In this document: positions 62,650 through 64,000 of the stretch, one piece after another
Numbering within the stretch: the stretch's first letter is position 1
Layout of the letters: each line of letters starts with the position of its first letter
Origin: Fuscovulum ytuae
GTDB taxonomy: Bacteria > Pseudomonadota > Alphaproteobacteria > Rhodobacterales > Rhodobacteraceae
Length of the DNA: 64,000 bases
Direction: 5' to 3'
NCBI RefSeq assembly: GCF_029953595.1
Contig: NZ_CP124535.1
Span: 1,272,001 to 1,336,000, forward strand
Notes under the pieces: model-generated
What the model saw: only the letters and a program-made list of their open reading frames with translations
What the model was told of the DNA's origin: nothing
The model's database searches: none
Translations under genes and position numbers: made by a program

Positions 62650-63996
62650 TCAAAGCGACGGCCCCGGCACCAGCCGCGACCCATCCGAAAACCGTGAAAG
62701 CCGGAACCGTGCAAGGTCATGCCCCACCGCATCCCCCGCCACCAGATCGGCCACCACGCGCCCCATTCCGGGCCCGATCCCGAATCCATGCCCGCTCATC
62801 CCCGTGGCCACCACCAGCCCCGGCACTGCCGCGACCCGGTCCACCACCGGCACCACATCCGGCATCGTATCGATCATCCCCGCCCATGCCGCCCGCAGTT
62901 TCGGCCGCCCCAGCCCCGGAAAAGCCGACGCCATCGCCGCCTGCACCCGCCCGATCCGCTCCATGTTCGGCGCAGGGTTTAACACCCGCACCCCCTCAAA
63001 GGGCGACACCTCATCGCCCCCCCAGCGCCGCTTCGTCCCCCAAGCATCGGGATAGCCCGCAGGCGCCATCGCCTTGAACGCTGTGGAACGGAAATCCTTT
63101 TTCAAAACAGGAAGATAGACGCCAATGTTGCGAAACGCATCCGGCCCCACAAAGAAGTCATGCCCCGATCCCGGCGCGATGGAATAGCCGCCATCCTGCC
63201 GCCGCCGAAAGGCGAAATCGTCGTCGCAGGCATTGCCCGCGAACACCTCCGCCATCGGCTCCGTCGCCGCCACGCTGGCCAAGACGGCCAGTTGCGGAAT
63301 GGCCACCCCCTCGGCCCGAAGAAACAGCGATGACCACGCGCCCCCCGCCACCACGACCTGATCGCAACCGATCCGCCCCTTCTCGGTGAATACCCCCGTC
63401 ACCCGCCCGCCCTGCCGGTCCAGACGCCGCACCGCGCAGTTCTCCAGAACCACCGCCCCCCGCGCGATCGCCCCTTCCACCAGCGTAGGCACCGCCGCCC
63501 AAGGCTCCCCCCGCGCATCCGACGGTGTCAGCAATCCCCCGGTCCAGCCCTTCACGCTGCCCTTCAACCGCTCGGCCACCGCGCCCGAAGTCACCATATG
63601 GCTGTCCACGCCAAAGGCCCGCGCCTCCGAAAGCCAGGCCTCGAACCCCGCCATCTCGCGCTCGGTCTTGGCAAGATAGAGAACACCTTCCTGCCGGAAC
63701 CCCAGCCTTTCGCCAAACTCCTGCGCCAAGGATTTCCAGATGCGCATGCTCTCCATCATGATGGGCAATTCGCCCATGTCGCGCCCCTGCTGGCGGATCC
63801 AGCCCCAGTTGCGGCTGGATTGTTCCCCGGCGATTCTGCCCTTTTCGCAAAGGGTTACGCGCAAACCCTTCTCGGCCAGAAACCACGCCGTCATCACCCC
63901 GATGACCCCGCCGCCCAGCACCACCACATCACAGGCTTTGGGGGCCTCTCCCCCGAACCGCACCGGAGACGCCTCGGAAATCGGAAAGCGCATCAT
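62650..63996 (-). CDS. FAD-dependent oxidoreductase (DadA/GlyOx-like, DAO family)
   Basis: A protein of 448 residues. The dinucleotide fold VVVLGGGVIGVMTAWFLAEKGL, then SSRNWGWIRQQGRD and, near the end, the FAD motif VVATGMSGHGFGIGPGMGRVV mark a D-amino-acid oxidase superfamily deaminase or demethylase. The SSRNWGWIRQQGRD segment is typical of a branch acting on amino acids or their N-methyl forms. ATG at 63996 or 63993; only four bases of upstream sequence are in the window, so the start is not certain. The partner genes, if any, lie outside. Confidence 0.85.
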   Translation of the reverse strand: MMRFPISEASPVRFGGEAPKACDVVVLGGGVIGVMTAWFLAEKGLRVTLCEKGRIAGEQSSRNWGWIRQQGRDMGELPIMMESMRIWKSLAQEFGERLGFRQEGVLYLAKTEREMAGFEAWLSEARAFGVDSHMVTSGAVAERLKGSVKGWTGGLLTPSDARGEPWAAVPTLVEGAIARGAVVLENCAVRRLDRQGGRVTGVFTEKGRIGCDQVVVAGGAWSSLFLRAEGVAIPQLAVLASVAATEPMAEVFAGNACDDDFAFRRRQDGGYSIAPGSGHDFFVGPDAFRNIGVYLPVLKKDFRSTAFKAMAPAGYPDAWGTKRRWGGDEVSPFEGVRVLNPAPNMERIGRVQAAMASAFPGLGRPKLRAAWAGMIDTMPDVVPVVDRVAAVPGLVVATGMSGHGFGIGPGMGRVVADLVAGDAVGHDLARFRLSRFSDGSRLVPGPSL

Positions 63997-64000
63997 GCCG

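Overview
The window looks like one contiguous chromosomal stretch of a high-GC alphaproteobacterium of the Rhodobacteraceae (Rhodobacter/Roseobacter relatives). The evidence is the tpa/tauR/xsc taurine genes with a soeA-type molybdoenzyme, a 14-gene nuo operon interrupted by family-specific small genes, RNase J linked to coaX and birA behind nuoN, and a MocR-type TauR. The genus cannot be fixed from the sequence. There is no phage, insertion sequence, CRISPR array or replication origin.

Layout. (1) 1-7830, minus strand: taurine dissimilation. Tpa makes sulfoacetaldehyde, and Xsc splits it to acetyl phosphate and sulfite. A TauE/SafE permease can export sulfite, and a SoeA-like molybdoenzyme (cut by the window edge) probably oxidises it. 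Acetate kinase, not phosphotransacetylase, sits in the operon. Paired CTGG[AC]C-N-TA[AT] boxes, probably TauR sites, lie upstream of xsc, tpa and tauR. (2) 8227-14233: a DUF475/TerC-like membrane protein, a ThuA-like protein overlapping a Gfo/Idh/MocA dehydrogenase, a large protein of unknown function with a hydrophobic C-terminal tail, and an enolase-superfamily dehydratase. (3) 14255-20758: tRNA-Cys followed by a three-gene surface-glycan block, part of it clearly lower in GC, flanked by two imperfect 30-bp direct repeats. (4) 20760-27956: an SDR protein, peptide release factor 3, a PepSY protein, two membrane/exported unknowns and a DEAD-box RNA helicase. (5) 27977-49105, minus strand: one run nuoABCDEFGHIJKLMN-birA-coaX-rnj with at least eight extra genes between the nuo genes. 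(6) 49403-58700: CreA, a DegT/Gph pair, glmU-glmS, an AlkD-like protein, a short Hsp70, an M20 amidohydrolase and a DUF1304 protein. (7) 58697-64000: cytochrome bd oxidase of the short Q-loop type (cydAB), moaA and an FAD-dependent oxidoreductase.

The non-coding sequence is the most unusual part. A 72-bp element with three 12-bp GGCACAAAACNN repeats occurs upstream of xsc, tpa and cydA, always in the same orientation and with identical internal spacing. Other dispersed motifs are TTAAGGTTAA and CTTGGCCCAAATACTC. Clusters of short perfect hairpins separate convergent genes. Mutually exclusive stems can form in the leader of the DUF475 gene.

Most open reading frames antisense to these genes are high-GC shadows and were left out. 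All function assignments are from motif recognition; no database search was run.
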